Made by a program: the position numbers and the translations under genes. DNA of 9,973 bases from an uncultured Rikenellaceae bacterium. GTDB lineage: Bacteria; Bacteroidota; Bacteroidia; Bacteroidales; Rikenellaceae. Where the stretch lies: positions 1-9,973 of the forward strand of contig CAMWRR010000050.1 of assembly GCA_947176715.1 (NCBI GenBank), in the 5' to 3' direction. The notes under the pieces are model-generated. The model made no database searches. It saw only the letters and a list, made by a program, of their open reading frames with translations, and was not told the origin of the DNA. Of the stretch, positions 7,167 through 9,973 are shown piece after piece. Every line of letters starts with the position of its first letter. Position 1 is the first letter of the stretch.

Positions 7167-7811
7167 CTACTGACCATCCTTATTGCGTCGTTTTATCAGA
7201 TATATCTTCGATTCGGTGCCAGATGCCAGGCGTTTGATATTCTTGCGGTGCGTCAGTATCAGCAACACGGCCACCACTATCCCGAATATCACCATCTTGA
7301 TGTCTTCGTGGCGCAGGGCCAGTATTATGGGAAAACATACCGCGCCTATTATGGAGCCGAGCGAGACATAGTGGCTTACGGCGAGCACTACTATGAACAC
7401 CCCGAGGGCCAGCAATGTGGGTACGGTAGCCACCGCCACCATTGCCCCGGCTATAGTGGCTACGCCTTTGCCCCCTTTGAAGCCGGCGAACACGGGGAAT
7501 ATGTGTCCTATCACCACCGCCACTATCAGGAACATCTGCAAGGTGAACAGTTCGGTGCTGTCCGCCTGATAACCGTTGAGGCGCATGGCTATCAACGATA
7601 GCTTGACGGCGGCGAAACCTTTCAGAAAGTCTATGGCGAAGACCGGAAGCGCCGCCCGACGCCCCAATACGCGCAAGGTGTTGGTGGCTCCGGCGTTGTG
7701 GCTTCCGTGGTGTCGTACGTCTACGCCGTAGAACCGTTTGCCTATCCATACCGAGCTGGGTATGGAGCCTAACAGATAGGCGGTTATTACAAGTATGATA
7801 TTAAGTAACAT
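7167..7811 (-). CDS. plsY: Glycerol-3-phosphate acyltransferase PlsY
   Basis: This 214-residue integral membrane protein shows the three PlsY signatures. They are GSIPSSVWIGK near the N-terminus (15-25), HGSHNAGATN (35-44) and GHIFPVFAGFKGGKGVAT (102-119). The enzyme transfers the acyl group of acyl-phosphate to glycerol 3-phosphate at the inner membrane, making lysophosphatidic acid, the first step of phospholipid synthesis. Hydrophobic segments at about 1-20, 52-75, 92-108, 117-143 and 150-187 fit the family topology, and a short basic tail (188-214) follows. Its ATG lies 16 bp after the stop of the upstream antiporter gene on the same strand, so the two are probably cotranscribed. The length is usual for bacterial PlsY. 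Confidence 0.97.
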   Translation of the reverse strand: MLLNIILVITAYLLGSIPSSVWIGKRFYGVDVRHHGSHNAGATNTLRVLGRRAALPVFAIDFLKGFAAVKLSLIAMRLNGYQADSTELFTLQMFLIVAVVIGHIFPVFAGFKGGKGVATIAGAMVAVATVPTLLALGVFIVVLAVSHYVSLGSIIGAVCFPIILALRHEDIKMVIFGIVVAVLLILTHRKNIKRLASGTESKIYLIKRRNKDGQ

Positions 7812-7827
7812 TTTGCGGTGAGTTTGG

Positions 7828-9054
7828 TTATGCGGTAATGTTTTGGATGTTTGCGGCGGCTGACTCGTCGATAGTCTCCTCTTTTCCGTATATTTTGAGC
7901 GACATCTTCTTGACTATCACTACGAAGAAGCCTGTGAGGATAAGGTTGAAGACTATCGTGAGCAACGATATTATAAGGAGCGGTCCGCCTAATCCGTAAC
8001 CTATGGCTATGAATATTATGCCGGCTCCCACCTCGCCTCGTGTGAACATGCCTATGGAGAGGGCCAGACGCTCTCTGACGGGTCGGTCGCGGTAGAAGAA
8101 GAGCGGGACGAGTTTGCCGAGGTTGGAGAGTGTGGTGACTATCACCACGTTGAGCGCTATCACTCCCCAGCTCATCTGCGGTATTCCCGATATGGCGGTG
8201 GGTGAGACGGCGGCATCGAGGTCTATGCCTATGAACAGAGGCGTGCTCAACCCTACCAGCAACATGAACAGATAGGATATGCCGGTGGATATCTTGTGCT
8301 CCAGCCTGCTCTCGGTATGGTGCGACGTGTGCATTATCATGCCGAGCACGAATGCCGGCAACAGCACCTCTATATGCACGGCGCTGTCGACACCGAACTT
8401 GTATTTGGTAAAGAGATACAGCCCTTGAAACACGGCCACCAAGCCCACCGAGTAGAGCACCAAGGCCCACCAGCTCTGGTTTAGCTTGTGCTTTTTGAGC
8501 CTTTTCCATCCCACTATCAATAGGGCGGTTACCACTGCGAGTATGACGAGCAGTTGCCATTTAAGCCCTATCATCATCACCTGCAAGGGTATCATCAGCA
8601 GAATCGTGTCGAGGTCGTCGAATATGGCCAGCACCTGCGTCTTCTTGTATATCCATTTGCCGGCAAGCCCTGCCCCGGCCAACATGGTGAAGAGTATGCC
8701 GGCGGATGTTGGTGCGGCGAACCGGCTCAGAAGAAGCGTCTCCTTCCATGCGTCCCAGTCGTAAAAGGCACCTTCAGGCAACAGCCACATGTAGTAGAGC
8801 GCTATCATCAGCCACGGTGCGGCGGCGGTGGCCATAGCTATGAAATAGTCGGCGGTGTAGCTCCGCCATTGGCTCTTGTCTAGCTCGAACTCGCGTCCGA
8901 CGTTTATCATTATATAGGCCAAACAGATGAACAGCAATGTGTCTATGCCGTACTTGACATTACCATAGACATCCCCTCCCAACTCTACGGGAATTATCTG
9001 GGAAAAAACAAGACCTATAATAAGGAAAACGGAGAACAGAACTATTTTCTTCAC
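7828..9054 (-). CDS. Cation:proton antiporter (CPA/Na+-H+ exchanger family)
   Basis: This 408-residue inner-membrane protein has about a dozen hydrophobic segments from the first residues to about 382 and a short polar tail. RFAAPTSAGIL (111-121) resembles the unwound helix with its T-S pair, and FDDLDT (145-150) supplies the Asp146-Asp147 pair typical of electrogenic CPA2-type exchangers. FTRGEVGAGI (337-346) matches the conserved RGE helix. Members exchange Na+ or K+ for protons for pH and salt homeostasis; the ion cannot be decided here. There is no C-terminal TrkA-N domain as in KefB/KefC. The start is a GTG at 9054-9052. I found no in-frame ATG in the roughly 40 bp upstream that I checked, and the next internal Met lies beyond the first helix. 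It probably leads a two-gene transcript with plsY. Confidence 0.9.
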   Translation of the reverse strand: MKKIVLFSVFLIIGLVFSQIIPVELGGDVYGNVKYGIDTLLFICLAYIMINVGREFELDKSQWRSYTADYFIAMATAAAPWLMIALYYMWLLPEGAFYDWDAWKETLLLSRFAAPTSAGILFTMLAGAGLAGKWIYKKTQVLAIFDDLDTILLMIPLQVMMIGLKWQLLVILAVVTALLIVGWKRLKKHKLNQSWWALVLYSVGLVAVFQGLYLFTKYKFGVDSAVHIEVLLPAFVLGMIMHTSHHTESRLEHKISTGISYLFMLLVGLSTPLFIGIDLDAAVSPTAISGIPQMSWGVIALNVVIVTTLSNLGKLVPLFFYRDRPVRERLALSIGMFTRGEVGAGIIFIAIGYGLGGPLLIISLLTIVFNLILTGFFVVIVKKMSLKIYGKEETIDESAAANIQNITA

Positions 9055-9077
9055 TCGTATAAGTTTATATTTTGCCG

Positions 9078-9109
9078 TAAAGATAGTGATAAAATGCCAA
9101 TACTCCTAA
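9078..9109 (-). promoter_or_regulatory. Candidate promoter for the antiporter-plsY transcript
   Basis: On the minus strand TATCTTTA (9085-9078) matches seven of eight bases of the Bacteroidetes -7 box TAnnTTTG. TTAG (9109-9106) lies 20 bp upstream as a -33 element. The same TTAG-N20-TATCTTT arrangement is seen at 2683-2714. The predicted start near 9071 leaves only about 16 nt of leader before the GTG at 9054. Confidence 0.4.
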
Positions 9110-9161
9110 AGTAGTCCGTTGCAGAGTTATGTTGCCGGCGGTGATATTCCATGTGTTATTT

Positions 9162-9184
9162 CGGAGTCCGGGCGATATTTATCG
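9162..9184. promoter_or_regulatory. Paired short dyads in the divergent promoter region
   Basis: Two near-palindromes sit side by side: CGGA-G-TCCG (9162-9170) and CGATA-TT-TATCG (9173-9184). They lie between the two outward-facing promoters, about 20 bp upstream of the FKBP -33 element, where a regulator might bind. The half sites are only 4-5 bp, so chance is a real alternative. Confidence 0.2.
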
Positions 9185-9203
9185 GGAAAATCGGTGACAT
9201 AGC

Positions 9204-9235
9204 CTTGTCGGATGTAGAAAAACTGCGTACATTTG
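9204..9235 (+). promoter_or_regulatory. Bacteroidetes-type promoter for the FKBP lipoprotein gene
   Basis: TACATTTG (9228-9235) is a perfect match to the -7 consensus TAnnTTTG. CTTG (9204-9207) provides a three-of-four -33 match at exactly 20 bp spacing. Transcription should begin near 9242, giving a leader of about 60 nt. The leader is A-rich just before the ATG and lacks a Shine-Dalgarno box, as is usual in this phylum. Confidence 0.6.
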
Positions 9236-9243
9236 CCGGTGTT

Positions 9244-9267
9244 AACGGCGGTACGTTTTTTGCCGTT
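9244..9267 (+). other. Small hairpin in the FKBP gene leader
   Basis: AACGGC (9244-9249) pairs with GCCGTT (9262-9267) around a 12-nt, T-rich loop, with possible G-U extension by two pairs. It would form at the very 5' end of the predicted mRNA and could stabilise it. The T-run is inside the loop and not after the stem, so it is not a terminator. Confidence 0.25.
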
Positions 9268-9301
9268 GGGTCAGACGAAACTATAACAAACCATTAATGA
9301 T

Positions 9302-9973
9302 ATGAAAATCAAAGCAATCGTTTTGGCTGCCATTGTAATGTCGGCGGCTACCGCATGCACGGGTAATGCGGGTTCGGTATCGATCAAGACGTCGCAAGAC
9401 TCGCTCTCTTATGCCATAGGCGTATCTATGGGTTCGCAGCTCAAGTCGTGGGGCTTCCTCGACACCGACATCGACCCCGCCGTAGTGGCAGGCGGTCTCA
9501 AAGACGCCTTCTCAGGCAAGGAGACCAAAATCTCAGCACAGGAGGCCGGTGAAGCCATGCAGCAGTATGTGATGACCGTGATACCCAAGCGCAACAGAGA
9601 CAACAGCATCAAGTTCCTCGAAGAGGCTCAGAAAGAGGCCGGTGCGCAGGTTACCCCGTCGGGTATCGTATATGTGGTTGTGGACGAGGGTAATGTCGAC
9701 CTCAAACCCACCCTTCAGGATACCGTCACTGTCGATTACGAAGGCAAGCTGTTCGACGGCAAGGTGTTCGATTCGTCGATAGAGCGCGGCGTGCCCGCCA
9801 CATTCCCCCTCAACGGCGTTATTGACGGCTGGAAAGAGGGTATGCAGTTGGTGGGCGAGGGCGGCCACATCAAATTGTGGATTCCCTCTAACCTTGCTTA
9901 CGGCGAATACGGTTCTGGCCCTATCGGCAGCAATCAGGCCCTCTTCTTCGATGTAACGCTCAAGAAGGTGGAC
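9302..9973 (+). CDS. FKBP-type peptidyl-prolyl cis-trans isomerase, predicted lipoprotein (partial, runs off right edge)
   Basis: The frame opens at ATG 9302 and stays open for 224 codons to the window edge. The N-terminus (MKIKAIVLAAIVMSAATAC) is a signal peptide ending in a lipobox with Cys19. Residues about 30-115 form a helical region like the Mip/FkpA dimerisation domain, and about 118-224 form the FKBP domain. The pocket residues expected from FKBP12 are present: Tyr146, Phe156, Asp157, Val173, Ile174, Trp177, Tyr200 and Phe215. The enzyme should catalyse proline isomerisation and act as a folding helper outside the cytoplasm. The sequence DVTLKKVD at the edge is the last strand of the domain, so only a few codons are probably missing. 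Ile codons are 9 ATC, 3 ATT and 3 ATA, unlike neighbouring genes. Confidence 0.94.
   Translation, partial: MKIKAIVLAAIVMSAATACTGNAGSVSIKTSQDSLSYAIGVSMGSQLKSWGFLDTDIDPAVVAGGLKDAFSGKETKISAQEAGEAMQQYVMTVIPKRNRDNSIKFLEEAQKEAGAQVTPSGIVYVVVDEGNVDLKPTLQDTVTVDYEGKLFDGKVFDSSIERGVPATFPLNGVIDGWKEGMQLVGEGGHIKLWIPSNLAYGEYGSGPIGSNQALFFDVTLKKVD

Noticed and set aside
9128..9196. Short plus-strand frame of 22 codons upstream of the FKBP gene
   Set aside because: It lies across the promoter dyads, is not preceded by a promoter, and its translation has no recognisable character.
1..9973. tRNA, rRNA, CRISPR, phage, toxin-antitoxin or defence modules
   Set aside because: I looked for these on both strands and saw no repeat-spacer pattern, cloverleaf, integrase, or defence-type protein motif. 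All large frames are explained by housekeeping or envelope families.

Overview
The window looks like ordinary chromosomal sequence from a member of the order Bacteroidales. The evidence is the set of gene families (an M49 dipeptidyl peptidase III lipoprotein with an HECLGH zinc site, a CvpA-family protein, RsgA, PlsY, an FKBP lipoprotein), A/T-rich leaders without Shine-Dalgarno boxes, and several matches to the Bacteroidetes promoter -7 box TAnnTTTG. The DNA is moderately GC-rich, yet Ile is mostly encoded by ATA. I cannot resolve the family; an Alistipes/Rikenellaceae-like or related gut lineage is only a guess.

Layout. Positions 1-475 (minus) hold the N-terminal part of an ABC exporter that runs off the left edge. 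Positions 631-2670 (minus) encode a DPP III-type zinc peptidase with a lipoprotein signal. A 145-bp divergent promoter region follows. A tight plus-strand operon fills 2816-6907: a GNAT-type protein, a CvpA-family membrane protein, the ribosome-maturation GTPase RsgA and a class III PLP aminotransferase, with gaps of 3 bp, -4 bp (overlap) and 1 bp. The 259-bp convergent gap (6908-7166) contains a perfect 20-bp inverted repeat with a 10-nt loop at 7091-7140 and nothing else I can support. On the minus strand, a CPA-type cation/proton antiporter (GTG start at 9054) is followed by plsY (7167-7811), probably as one transcript. A 247-bp divergent region (9055-9301) carries a promoter for each side and some short dyads. 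From 9302 an FKBP-type peptidyl-prolyl isomerase lipoprotein runs to the right edge and is nearly complete.

How the genes work together. Most are housekeeping or envelope functions: export (ABC protein), extracytoplasmic peptide cleavage and protein folding (DPP III, FKBP), phospholipid precursor synthesis (PlsY), ion/pH homeostasis (antiporter) and 30S maturation (RsgA). No single pathway links them. I found no tRNA, rRNA, CRISPR array, phage, toxin-antitoxin or defence genes, and no candidate for a new multi-gene system. The most unusual items are the IS-end-like palindrome at 7091-7140, the strong ATA codon preference, and the interleaved divergent promoters near 2683-2808.
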